Assembly (NCBI GenBank): GCA_018716295.1
Contig: DVKC01000002.1
Coordinates: 1-64,000, forward strand
Reading direction: 5' to 3'
Source: Candidatus Avimuribaculum pullicola
GTDB taxonomy: Bacteria > Bacteroidota > Bacteroidia > Bacteroidales > Muribaculaceae
Length of the DNA: 64,000 nt
Shown: piece by piece, positions 16,134 to 24,461 of the stretch
Layout: every line of letters starts with the position of its first letter
Position numbering within the stretch: the stretch's first letter is position 1
The notes under the pieces: model-generated
Database searches by the model: none
What the model was told of the DNA's origin: nothing
Seen by the model: only the letters and a program-made list of their open reading frames with translations
Program-made: the position numbers and the translations under genes

Positions 16134-16991
16134 TTAGTTCACACCTTGAAGTTTGAAAGTTACAGGAAGTGTGTACCACACGTTCACAGCCTGTCCATTC
16201 ATCTTGCCAGGGATAAAGTCGGGCAATGACTTAACCACGCGCACGGCTTCATTGTCGAGGTCGCGGTCAACACCACGGACAACTTTCACTTCGCCTACCT
16301 TACCAGTCTTGGTAACAACGAATTGAACGATTACACGTCCTTGAATGTTGTTTTCCATAGCCATTGGCGGGTAGTTGATGTGAGAAGAAAGATACTTCAT
16401 CAGTTCGGCATCACCACCAGGGAATGCAGGCATCTGCTCAACGGCGGTGAACACTTGTTCTGGTTCTGGAGTCTTTTCTTCTACGATAACTTCGTCTTTA
16501 TGTTCACGAACAACGTTACGGTCGTCAGTACCTTGGTCGAAGTTGGTTTGACCGAATGCCGTTTCGGTTTCTTGCAATTCGTCGGCACTCTTGATTTCAT
16601 CTTCGGCAGTAACCTCTTCGTCTTCGGCGATGAGGATTTCGGTAACCTTAACGGTGTTCAAGATTTCCTCGGGAAGAGCTTCGGGTTCGGGTTCTTCATA
16701 ACGTTCCTGAACTTCCTCTTCTTCCTCTTCTTCAACTTCTTCGGTAGCTATGTTCACCATTACTTGCTCGATTTCGTCTTTAGGTTTGGATTCCTCGATA
16801 GCTTGTTGGATACCCTTAACCACGTAAGCCAAAACGACAACGAGAATGATGAAGAAAATAACCACAATCATAGCCTTGTTGTGGCGAGATACCGAATTTT
16901 TGCGGAGCACGTATGCCCCGAAGTCTTTGTTACGATGGTCGAATATAATGTCGCGCCATTCTTGCGATGAGAGATCTACGTCTTTTGCCAT
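16134..16991 (-). CDS. tonB: TonB energy transducer
   Basis: This 285-aa inner-membrane protein passes proton-motive energy from ExbB-ExbD to outer-membrane receptors. It has a cytoplasmic N-terminus with the Bacteroidetes pattern WRDIIFDHRNKDFGAYVLR (12-30), one transmembrane helix (about 40-58), a very acidic periplasmic linker (VEEEEEEE near 93-100, then Pro/Glu-rich sequence) and a TonB C-terminal domain (about 205-285, with GRVIVQFVV). The linker is Glu-rich where E. coli TonB is Pro/Lys-rich. Last gene of the exbB-exbD-exbD-tonB unit. Confidence 0.93.
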   Translation of the reverse strand: MAKDVDLSSQEWRDIIFDHRNKDFGAYVLRKNSVSRHNKAMIVVIFFIILVVVLAYVVKGIQQAIEESKPKDEIEQVMVNIATEEVEEEEEEEVQERYEEPEPEALPEEILNTVKVTEILIAEDEEVTAEDEIKSADELQETETAFGQTNFDQGTDDRNVVREHKDEVIVEEKTPEPEQVFTAVEQMPAFPGGDAELMKYLSSHINYPPMAMENNIQGRVIVQFVVTKTGKVGEVKVVRGVDRDLDNEAVRVVKSLPDFIPGKMNGQAVNVWYTLPVTFKLQGVN

Positions 16992-17028
16992 AATTCTTAG
17001 TCTTTACAAGTTAATAAATCTATCATCA

Positions 17029-17769
17029 TTATTCTTCGGCGGTTTCTTGACCGTATGGAATACCCTTGAGAGCCATCATCATCACCGAGTCGTTATGGCC
17101 GATGCGGTCAATCTGATAGCGGCTGATGCTGTTGATTTGCATCTCGTCAAGAGCCGTAACTAAGCTTTCGTATGATGCATTGGGAGTCGCCTTGATGATG
17201 ACTACCGGACGTTTCAAAGTAGAGTCGTTACGAATCTCCTTTGCACGAGCTTGGTAAACACTGTCATTGGCGGCTTCGGTCGATGCCAGTTCCTTGTTTT
17301 TCCATTTAGCTTTAAGTTCGTTGATACGATTAACAACTTCCTTATTGCGGTCTTGGAAAATCTTGCGCATACCTTGAGCGGCACCATTGGCTTCGTTCGG
17401 AAGGAATTCCTCTGTTTTCATTGGGTTGAGGGCAAGGTCGATTTTGCCTTCTTCGGTAACAGGGGGCATACCTTCGTAGTAGTAGAGGTAATTCTTTGTA
17501 GGAATGCCATCGGCGTCGATGTCGCTATCAAGGATAACAGTGATAGCTTCTGATTGCTTTACCTTGTTCTGCTGTTCCTTTTCAACTTTTTCGTTGGTAG
17601 GAAGGCTGATTTGCAGTGTTTGGGACTTAATCATAGTAGTACACAGCATGAAGAAGGTAATCAAAAGCATGTTCATGTCCACCATCGGGGTAAAATCGAC
17701 GTGGATTGACATTTTCTTTTGGTGTGACTTGCCTTTTCCGCTGTCACCACCTGTATCTATTTGTGCCAT
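17029..17769 (-). CDS. exbD: ExbD-family biopolymer transporter, second copy
   Basis: The 246-aa product has a short cytoplasmic start, one transmembrane helix (about 27-47, with VDFTPMVDMNMLLITFFM carrying the conserved membrane Asp) and a long periplasmic domain ending in the ExbD fold (KRPVVIIKATPNASY near 187-201). It is about 100 aa longer than E. coli ExbD because of an insert in the periplasmic part. It starts 3 bp after the first exbD, implying translational coupling, and works with ExbB as the proton-driven stator of TonB. Confidence 0.92.
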   Translation of the reverse strand: MAQIDTGGDSGKGKSHQKKMSIHVDFTPMVDMNMLLITFFMLCTTMIKSQTLQISLPTNEKVEKEQQNKVKQSEAITVILDSDIDADGIPTKNYLYYYEGMPPVTEEGKIDLALNPMKTEEFLPNEANGAAQGMRKIFQDRNKEVVNRINELKAKWKNKELASTEAANDSVYQARAKEIRNDSTLKRPVVIIKATPNASYESLVTALDEMQINSISRYQIDRIGHNDSVMMMALKGIPYGQETAEE

Positions 17770-17772
17770 ATA

Positions 17773-18477
17773 CTATTCGTCCTCACTTTTTAAAGCAGTC
17801 ATTAAACTAAACTTATTCATCTTCATTGTCTGCAGATTGTCCATCACCACTTGAATCTTGTCGTAAGTGGTAGTTCTATCGGCTTTGATTGCAATACCTT
17901 CACCACGCTTGATAGCGCCTTCGATATTGGGGTTAGAAGAGTTGTAGATAGCCCTCATCCAAATTTGGAATTCATTAGGCTTCGACAAGTCTTGGTTCAT
18001 GTCGATAGGAATACCAGCTTTTTCGGGATTCTTTGCGGGATCAATGTATGCGTCCCTTTGCTCTTGCGAGAGGTCAAGCCAGCCTTTGAGCTCCTTGATG
18101 CTAACGCCGAACATGTTGGTCCTGGCGAAAGTGTTTACCTCACTTGCAGTGAGCTGGATATTGGTGTTATATACATTGTTATATTCTGCTACTACATTCT
18201 TGATAAGCTCGGCCCTCATGTTTTCGCTTGAGAAAGTCGAGTCTTTGTCACCAGCGAGTGAGATGAACACGTTGCCTTTCGGAGCTACAAGCACTGTGAC
18301 CAAGTTGGCCGTAGGTACTTTGATTTCCGAAACAGACGACGGTGTTATCACTGTGATTGGCTCTTTTTGCAAGAATGTAGATGTCAACATGAAGAAAGTA
18401 AGCAAAAGTACAGTAACGTCACTCATCGCGGTCATATCGATGAGCGTACTCTTCCTTTTGATTTTAACTTTTCCCAT
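17773..18477 (-). CDS. exbD: ExbD-family biopolymer transporter, first copy
   Basis: The 234-aa product has a basic cytoplasmic start (MGKVKIKRKS), a transmembrane helix (about 15-34, DMTAMSDVTVLLLTFFML with the functional Asp) and an extended periplasmic domain ending in an ExbD-like beta segment (GIAIKADRTTTYDKIQVV near 194-211). It is paralogous to the next gene, and both carry the membrane Asp, so a mixed ExbD dimer is plausible. It lies 68 bp after exbB and 3 bp before the second exbD. Confidence 0.92.
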   Translation of the reverse strand: MGKVKIKRKSTLIDMTAMSDVTVLLLTFFMLTSTFLQKEPITVITPSSVSEIKVPTANLVTVLVAPKGNVFISLAGDKDSTFSSENMRAELIKNVVAEYNNVYNTNIQLTASEVNTFARTNMFGVSIKELKGWLDLSQEQRDAYIDPAKNPEKAGIPIDMNQDLSKPNEFQIWMRAIYNSSNPNIEGAIKRGEGIAIKADRTTTYDKIQVVMDNLQTMKMNKFSLMTALKSEDE

Positions 18478-18545
18478 ATTAATCTTGCGTTATTAACTTA
18501 TAATTTTTTCAGGTTGTTTTTGTGTTTTACCTTCTATCCAGTTGA

Positions 18546-19367
18546 TTAGTGGGTAGCGGCGAATGTTTGAACGATAGAGAAACCTACTTCGTCGATAGCG
18601 TAGGTGAGGTTATCGATCTTGTTGGTGAAGAAGTTATAAGAAATAACGGCGCAAGCACCAGTTGCGATACCGAATGCAGTGTTAACAAGTGCCTCAGAAA
18701 TACCAGTTGACAACTCGGTAGAGTCAGGAGCACCAGAAGCAGACAGAGCTTGGAATGACTTGATCATACCCAACACAGTACCGAGAAGACCGAGAAGAGT
18801 ACCGAGGGTTGTCAGGGTAGCAACGATAGGCAAGTTTTGTTGCAACGAAGGCATTTCGAGAGCGGTAGCTTCTTCGAGTTCCTTTTGGATCATAGTGATT
18901 TTTTGTTCCTTCTCAAGGACGGTGTTCTTGTCCATTTCGTCGTACTTGATAAGAGTAGCGTAAACGATGGCGCCAACCGAACCTTTCTGCTTGCGGCAGA
19001 GTTCTTGAGCTGCAGCGATGTTGTTGGCAGCAAGTTCTTTCTTTACATTAGCAACGAACTTGGCGATGCTGCCACTACCCTTAGCAGAAGCAAGAGCAAT
19101 CCAGCGTTCAACCGACAGCACGATAACTGTCAAGAAGCAGCATTGGAGGATAGGTACCACAAATCCGCCCATGTAAACAGTACCGAGCAGGTTGATTGGG
19201 TGTCCAGCTTCGTTGAAGTTGTCAGGATTCCCAAGAATGAAGAGGAAGATGCAAAGAGCAACAATGAAACATGCAATGATAACTAAGAATGCGTTCTTGA
19301 TTCCACGAACATTGCTTACTACAGCCCCAGATTTCTTAGGAGTTTCGTTAGGCTTTTTTGTTTCCAT
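18546..19367 (-). CDS. exbB: ExbB/TolQ/MotA-family proton channel protein
   Basis: The 273-aa inner-membrane protein has an N-terminal helix (about 25-46), a second at about 65-88, a charged cytoplasmic domain (about 95-165), and the signature pair of helices at about 175-205 (LPIVATLTTLGTLLGLLGTV) and 225-250 (ISEALVNTAFGIATGACAV). Thr residues in these helices line the proton path in the family. It forms the ExbB pentamer around the ExbD proteins encoded next. A long leader with a small reading frame precedes it. Confidence 0.94.
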   Translation of the reverse strand: METKKPNETPKKSGAVVSNVRGIKNAFLVIIACFIVALCIFLFILGNPDNFNEAGHPINLLGTVYMGGFVVPILQCCFLTVIVLSVERWIALASAKGSGSIAKFVANVKKELAANNIAAAQELCRKQKGSVGAIVYATLIKYDEMDKNTVLEKEQKITMIQKELEEATALEMPSLQQNLPIVATLTTLGTLLGLLGTVLGMIKSFQALSASGAPDSTELSTGISEALVNTAFGIATGACAVISYNFFTNKIDNLTYAIDEVGFSIVQTFAATH

Positions 19368-19444
19368 AATGATTGAATAAAATTGTTAAAAATTAAGTTG
19401 TTAGTTGTTAATGTTATTAGTCATTGAATAGTTTGTATCAATTC

Positions 19445-19588
19445 TCAGAAGGCAATAGATTTAAACAATCGCATGATGTAATCGACGTTGCTGACAAATA
19501 AGTGCATATCCGTGCGCCATTGCTCGGCATCTTGCGTGTTTACTATTCTGCCACACAGAAAGTTAGACCACGCAGAAGCCTCAAACAT
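19445..19588 (-). CDS. 47-aa leader reading frame upstream of exbB
   Basis: A complete frame from ATG (19588) to TGA (19445-19447) encodes a 47-residue soluble peptide beginning MFEASAWSNFLCGR and ending IMRLFKSIAF. It has mixed polar and aromatic content with no signal peptide. It lies about 30 nt after the predicted start of a consensus promoter and 77 bp before exbB, so it would be the first cistron of the exbB operon mRNA. No family is recognised. It may be a real small protein or a translated leader affecting exbB expression. Confidence 0.5.
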   Translation of the reverse strand: MFEASAWSNFLCGRIVNTQDAEQWRTDMHLFVSNVDYIMRLFKSIAF

Positions 19589-19623
19589 CACTTTTCCTCT
19601 CGCCTATCTTTAAAAAGCTAAGG

Positions 19624-19654
19624 CAAATGTATTATAAATATTTTAATCCGCCAA
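19624..19654 (-). promoter_or_regulatory. Promoter of the exbB-exbD-exbD-tonB operon
   Basis: On the minus strand TTG (19654-19652) and TACATTTG (19631-19624) are 20 bp apart. The predicted start leaves a leader of about 250 nt before exbB that contains the 47-aa frame. Confidence 0.68.
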
Positions 19655-19843
19655 CGTTGATGGGTCATTTTTTCTGAACTTTTTAAAAATTATCTATCCA
19701 TTACAAAGCCGTGTGTTTAAAAGTTATGTTGTGTAACATTGCGAAATGCTGCCTTTTTTCGTGCCATGGTTTATTATATTGTATTAATAATTTATGTAAT
19801 GCCAATTTTTAGAAAAACAATAACAGATACTAAATATTTTTAA

Positions 19844-19851
19844 TACCTTTG
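19844..19851 (+). promoter_or_regulatory. -7 box of the nqr operon
   Basis: TACCTTTG is a perfect -7 match, about 30 bp before the nqrA ATG. The -33 region has no clear TTG at the usual distance. The rest of the gap from 19655 holds nothing recognisable. Confidence 0.6.
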
Positions 19852-19880
19852 CACCAAAATTATTAACATGACTTGCAAAA

Positions 19881-21206
19881 ATGGCTAATATCAAAATTAA
19901 GAAAGGCTTAGACTTGAATTTGGAAGGTGCTATCGCTGGCACAGCCATGGAGAGTGTCGCTTGCAAGAGTTTCGCGGTTGTCCCCGATGATTTCACCGGG
20001 GTAGTGCCACGGCTTGAGGTCAAGGAGGGCGACAATGTGGCTGCTGGTGATGTGCTGTACCACGACAAGGTTTATCCCGAGGTGAAAGTGACAAGCCCAG
20101 TGGCTGGGCGCGTTGCCGCCATCGTGAGGGGTGAACGGCGCAAAATTGAAGCGATAAAGATTGAAGCCGATGGTAGCGGCAAGGTTAAGAAGTTTGACAT
20201 CGCTGGTGGTGATGCCCGCAGCGTGTTGCTTGAGTCGGGGTTGTGGTGCGTGATGCGCCAGCGTCCTTACGACATTGTGCCAAATCCGGCAGTAGCTCCA
20301 CGCGACATATTTGTCACTGCATTTGATTCGGCTCCGCTTGCGCCTGATTTCACATTATTGCTTAAGGGTAAAGAAAAGTATTTGCAAAAAGGTATCGATG
20401 TGTTGGCATCATTGACAAAAGGTAGTGTTTATCTTGGATGCCGTCCCGATTGGGTGCCGAATGTGAAAGGTTGCATTGTTAACACATTTGAAGGCCCGCA
20501 CCCTGCTGGTAACGTTGGTGTGCAGATTGCCAATGTCAAGCCAGTCAACAAGGGTGAAATGGTGTGGACTCTCGATGTCGTGTCGGTTGTCAGGATAGGT
20601 GAACTGTTCTCGACTGGTGTAGTGCCGTTTGACACTGTGGTGGCTGTGGTAGGTGAATCGGTTGCAAAGCCGCATTATGCGCATTGCACGATGGGGTGCA
20701 CTGTGGCATCGTTGCTTGGCAATGGGGTAGTTAATCCCGACAATGCACGCATCGTGTCGGGCAACTTGCTCACTGGCAGCCGCGTGTCGGCCGATGGTTA
20801 CCTCCGATTCCCTTATCGCCAGTTGTCGGTTATTACCGAGGTGCGTAATAATGCCGACTTCCTTGGCTGGGCATCGCTTAGCCCGCGCAGGTTTAGCATT
20901 TACCATTCGTTCACTCGCTGGTTGCTGCGTGGCGGCACTCCTGCCGAGGTTGACGCCAAGATTAATGGTGGACAACGCGCGATAATCATGTCGGGTGAAT
21001 ATGACCGCATGTTGCCAATGGACATTTTGGGAGAGTTCCTTATCAAAGCAATCATAGCTTTTGACATCGACAAAATGGAGCAACTGGGTATATATGAAGT
21101 AGCCCCCGAAGACTTTGCATTGTGCGAGTTTGCCGATACGTCGAAGTTGCCATTGCAGCAAATTGTGCGCGAGGGTCTTGACAAATTATACAAAGAGATG
21201 AATTAA
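19881..21206 (+). CDS. nqrA: Na+-translocating NADH:quinone reductase subunit A
   Basis: The 441-aa soluble subunit sits on the cytoplasmic face of the Nqr complex, which oxidises NADH, reduces quinone and pumps Na+. The N-terminal KIKKGLDLNLEGAI pattern and the lipoyl-like barrel (VKEGDNVAAGDVLYHDK, about 47-63) are NqrA hallmarks. Length matches the family. It is the first gene of a complete six-gene operon in the canonical order A to F, with 34 bp to nqrB. Its likely electron acceptor is menaquinone, consistent with menA nearby. Confidence 0.96.
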   Translation: MANIKIKKGLDLNLEGAIAGTAMESVACKSFAVVPDDFTGVVPRLEVKEGDNVAAGDVLYHDKVYPEVKVTSPVAGRVAAIVRGERRKIEAIKIEADGSGKVKKFDIAGGDARSVLLESGLWCVMRQRPYDIVPNPAVAPRDIFVTAFDSAPLAPDFTLLLKGKEKYLQKGIDVLASLTKGSVYLGCRPDWVPNVKGCIVNTFEGPHPAGNVGVQIANVKPVNKGEMVWTLDVVSVVRIGELFSTGVVPFDTVVAVVGESVAKPHYAHCTMGCTVASLLGNGVVNPDNARIVSGNLLTGSRVSADGYLRFPYRQLSVITEVRNNADFLGWASLSPRRFSIYHSFTRWLLRGGTPAEVDAKINGGQRAIIMSGEYDRMLPMDILGEFLIKAIIAFDIDKMEQLGIYEVAPEDFALCEFADTSKLPLQQIVREGLDKLYKEMN

Positions 21207-21240
21207 TTTCCCCTCAACGAAAAGTAAACAAATAAAAAAC

Positions 21241-22449
21241 ATGAAAGGTTTAAGAAAATATCTTGACAAGATTAAACCCAATTTCATGCCCGGTGGCAAG
21301 TATAGCAAGTTGCAGTCGGTGTTTGAGGGGTTTGAATCGTTCTTGTTCACGCCCAATACCACATCGGTGTCGGGTGTAAGCATTCATGACAGCAACGATT
21401 CCAAGCGCACGATGACAGTTGTCATTGTTTCGCTCATTCCATGTTTGCTGTTTGGCATGTACAATATAGGCTACCAGCATTACCTTGCCATAGGCCAGGT
21501 TGAGGCTGGATTCTGGAGCATGTTCCTTTATGGTTTCCTTGCCTTGTTGCCGACAATAATGGTTTCGTATGTAGTCGGACTTGGCATAGAGTTTATAGGT
21601 GCACAGATACGCCACCACGAGATACAGGAAGGTTTTCTTGTGACAGGTCTGTTGATACCGCTCATTTGTCCCATCAACACTCCGTTGTGGATGATAGCAG
21701 TGGCCACAGCTTTTGCTGTGATTTTTGCCAAGGAAATATTTGGCGGTACGGGCATGAATATATTCAATGTGGCACTTGTGACACGTGCATTCCTGTTTTT
21801 TGCCTATCCAGCCAAGATGTCGGGCGATGCCGCGTTTGTAGCTACAGAACCAGTATTCGGATTGGGCGAAGGTAATGTGGTTGATGCCTTCTCGGGTGCG
21901 ACCCCGCTTGGGCAGATTGCGACAGCCACTACAGCCAATCCGCAAATTACCAACATCGTAGGCGAGCCAATTAGCACACTTGACGCATTCATTGGCCTTA
22001 TCCCTGGGTCGGTGGGTGAAACCTCCACGTTGTGCATTCTCATAGGTGCGCTGATATTGTTGTTCACTGGTACTGCATCGTGGAAAGTGATGTTGTCGGT
22101 ATTTGTCGGTGGATTGTTCATGGGTTTCATTGCCAATACGTTCCCGTCGGCCACCTATCCAGCATCGTCGTTGTCGCCAATTGACCAGGTATGCCTTGGC
22201 GGTTTTGCTTTTGCGGCAGTGTTCATGGCAACCGACCCGGTAACTGGCGCGCGCACCGAGTTGGGCAAGTATATATATGGCTTCTTGATAGGTGTGATTG
22301 CAATCTTGATACGCGTTTACAATAGCGGTTATCCCGAGGGCGCAATGCTCGCAGTGCTGCTCATGAACGCGTTTGCTCCTCTTATCGACTATTTTGTGGT
22401 ACAGTCGAACATTAAGCGTCGCTTGAAACGAGCCAAAGCCAATAACTAA
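21241..22449 (+). CDS. nqrB: Na+-translocating NADH:quinone reductase subunit B
   Basis: This 402-aa polytopic membrane subunit has about ten hydrophobic helices. Thr221 in DAFSGATPL is the residue that carries covalent FMN through a phosphoester bond. NqrB contributes to the sodium channel and binds riboflavin and quinone. The N-terminal segment MKGLRKYLDKIKPNF is typical of the family. It is followed by nqrC after 21 bp with a good GGAGG-type ribosome site, unusual for this DNA. Confidence 0.96.
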   Translation: MKGLRKYLDKIKPNFMPGGKYSKLQSVFEGFESFLFTPNTTSVSGVSIHDSNDSKRTMTVVIVSLIPCLLFGMYNIGYQHYLAIGQVEAGFWSMFLYGFLALLPTIMVSYVVGLGIEFIGAQIRHHEIQEGFLVTGLLIPLICPINTPLWMIAVATAFAVIFAKEIFGGTGMNIFNVALVTRAFLFFAYPAKMSGDAAFVATEPVFGLGEGNVVDAFSGATPLGQIATATTANPQITNIVGEPISTLDAFIGLIPGSVGETSTLCILIGALILLFTGTASWKVMLSVFVGGLFMGFIANTFPSATYPASSLSPIDQVCLGGFAFAAVFMATDPVTGARTELGKYIYGFLIGVIAILIRVYNSGYPEGAMLAVLLMNAFAPLIDYFVVQSNIKRRLKRAKANN

Positions 22450-22470
22450 CATAATGGGAGGAAATGAAAG

Positions 22471-23181
22471 ATGAATACGCAAAGTAACACTTATACGATA
22501 ATATATTCTTCGATTATGGTGCTTGTAGTGGGTGCAGCCTTGGCATTTGTGTATCAAGTGCTGAAACCGACACAAGACGAGAATGTGGCCAACGACAAGC
22601 GTCAGCAGATATTGAGCGCAATACATGTGGTCGCTCCAGAAGGGCAAGTGGGCGTGACGTATGACAAATATATCACCGATGAGTTCCTTACCGACTTGCA
22701 AGGTAGCCGTGTCGAGGGCGATGCTTTCGGCGTTAACATGTCGAGCGAAGTGAAGAAGCCCGAAGGCGAGCGCAAGTTGCCGGTGTTTGTAGCCACTACC
22801 GATGAGGCCAAAACGGTCTATGTGCTGCCAGTGTATGGTGCAGGACTGTGGGGCCCTATATGGGGTTATGTGGCAGTGGAAGAGGATGGCGACACAATAT
22901 ATGGCGCATATTTTTCTCACTCGGGCGAAACCCCGGGGCTTGGTGCAGAAATTGCCACTGAGAATTTCCAATTGCAATTTGTCGGCAAGGAACTTTATAA
23001 AGATGGCAAGTTCCGCTCAGTTGACGTGAAAAAAGCAGGCCAGAAGCCTATCGACAATGCCGATTACGTTGATGCCATTTCGGGTGGTACGATTACCAGC
23101 ACGGGTGTCCAGTCGATGCTTGCCGATTGCCTTAAGTTGTATGACGCATTTCTGAACAATTTGCAAACCGAAAAAAATTAA
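22471..23181 (+). CDS. nqrC: Na+-translocating NADH:quinone reductase subunit C
   Basis: The 236-aa subunit has one N-terminal transmembrane helix (about 9-30) and a periplasmic FMN-binding domain. The flavinylation motif is DAISGGTITS, with Thr207 as the expected FMN-bearing residue. A typical NqrC segment, LPVYGAGLWGPIWGYVAVE, lies at about 119-137. An ApbE flavin transferase is required for both NqrB and NqrC; none is seen in this window. It is preceded by GGAGGAAATG, a good ribosome-binding site. Confidence 0.95.
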   Translation: MNTQSNTYTIIYSSIMVLVVGAALAFVYQVLKPTQDENVANDKRQQILSAIHVVAPEGQVGVTYDKYITDEFLTDLQGSRVEGDAFGVNMSSEVKKPEGERKLPVFVATTDEAKTVYVLPVYGAGLWGPIWGYVAVEEDGDTIYGAYFSHSGETPGLGAEIATENFQLQFVGKELYKDGKFRSVDVKKAGQKPIDNADYVDAISGGTITSTGVQSMLADCLKLYDAFLNNLQTEKN

Positions 23182-23188
23182 AAACATT

Positions 23189-23812
23189 ATGTTGTCGAAA
23201 ATATCAAAAGAGGCATTGTTAGGCCCGCTGTCGCGCAACAACCCTGTGCTGGTGCAGATACTGGGTATTTGCTCGTGCCTTGCCGTTACGGCCAAGTTGG
23301 AGCCGGCAATAGTGATGGGAATCTCGGTGACGGCCATCACGGCATTTTCCAACCTGATAATTTCACTTATCCGCAACACTATCCCCAACAACATACGCAT
23401 CATTGTGCAGCTGGTGGTGGTGGCAGCATTGGTTATCATAGTTGACCAGGTGCTGAAAGCCTATAATTATGAGATGAGCAAGGCGTTGTCGGTGTTCATC
23501 GGCTTGATTATTACTAACTGTATCTTGATGGGGCGGCTCGAAGCGTTCGCTTTGTCCAACAAGCCGTGGCCGTCGTTCCTCGATGGTATAGGTAACGGAA
23601 TCGGTTATGCCATTATTCTTATCGTGGTGGCTTTCTTCCGCGAATTGCTCGGCTCAGGAACATTGCTCGGCTTCCATGTGATACCACAGGCATTTTATGA
23701 CATGGGGTATTCCAACAATGGACTTATGATATTGCCTCCGATGGCACTTGTGACGGTAGGCTGTATCATCTGGTGGCATCGCTCGCGTAACAAGGATTTG
23801 CAAGAACAATAA
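23189..23812 (+). CDS. nqrD: Na+-translocating NADH:quinone reductase subunit D
   Basis: This 207-aa six-helix membrane subunit is homologous to nqrE in inverted topology. Family segments include LGPLSRNNPVLVQILGICS (near 12-30), NCILMGRLEAF (about 110-120) with the conserved Cys that helps coordinate the intramembrane iron centre, and GIGNGIGYAIILI (about 134-146). It lies 7 bp after nqrC and 27 bp before nqrE. Confidence 0.95.
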   Translation: MLSKISKEALLGPLSRNNPVLVQILGICSCLAVTAKLEPAIVMGISVTAITAFSNLIISLIRNTIPNNIRIIVQLVVVAALVIIVDQVLKAYNYEMSKALSVFIGLIITNCILMGRLEAFALSNKPWPSFLDGIGNGIGYAIILIVVAFFRELLGSGTLLGFHVIPQAFYDMGYSNNGLMILPPMALVTVGCIIWWHRSRNKDLQEQ

Positions 23813-23839
23813 ATACACACACCTAAAAAATAGCAAAGT

Positions 23840-24454
23840 ATGGAAGATCTTAATTTGTTTATAAAATCGATTTTCATCGACAACATGATATTTGCTTACT
23901 TCTTGGGTATGTGTTCATTCCTTGCAGTATCCAAGAATGTGCAGACATCGTTTGGGCTTGGTATTGCCGTCACGTTCATGCTCGTGGTGACGCTCCCGCT
24001 CAACTATGTGCTTGATAAGTATCTGCTTCAGCCTGGGGCGTTGAGCTGGCTTGGCGAGGAATTTGCGACGGTCGATCTCAGTTTCCTTGCGCTCATTATG
24101 TTTATAGCAGTGATTGCCTCAATGACACAATTGGTGGAGATGGCTGTTGAGAAGTTCTCGCCTTCGCTTTATGCCTCGTTGGGTATCTTTTTGCCGCTGA
24201 TAGCCGTGAACTGCGCTATCTTGGGTTGTGCATTGTTCATGCAGCAACGCGACTTCGGGTCGGCTTGGACGGCAACGGTTTATGGTGCAGGTTCGGGTAT
24301 CGGCTGGACGCTGGCCATTGTGGGACTTGCCGCAATTCGTGAAAAACTGGCATACAGCAACATTCCCAAGCCCTTGCGTGGCATAGGCATAACATTTATA
24401 TTAACTGGCCTGATGGGCATAGCTTTCATGAGCTTCCTGGGCATAAAACTGTGA
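23840..24454 (+). CDS. nqrE: Na+-translocating NADH:quinone reductase subunit E
   Basis: This 204-aa six-helix membrane subunit pairs with NqrD. It shows FIDNMIFAYFLGMCSFLAVSK (near 13-33) and AVNCAILGCALFM (about 120-132), whose Cys residues help bind the intramembrane [2Fe-2S] centre shared with NqrD. Length is usual. It lies 7 bp before nqrF. Confidence 0.95.
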   Translation: MEDLNLFIKSIFIDNMIFAYFLGMCSFLAVSKNVQTSFGLGIAVTFMLVVTLPLNYVLDKYLLQPGALSWLGEEFATVDLSFLALIMFIAVIASMTQLVEMAVEKFSPSLYASLGIFLPLIAVNCAILGCALFMQQRDFGSAWTATVYGAGSGIGWTLAIVGLAAIREKLAYSNIPKPLRGIGITFILTGLMGIAFMSFLGIKL

Positions 24455-24461
24455 TGGCACT

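Noticed and set aside
21250..22977. 575-codon open frame antisense to nqrB and nqrC
   Set aside because: It mirrors the codon bias of the nqr genes, gives a His/Cys-rich sequence with no fold signature, and has no promoter of its own.
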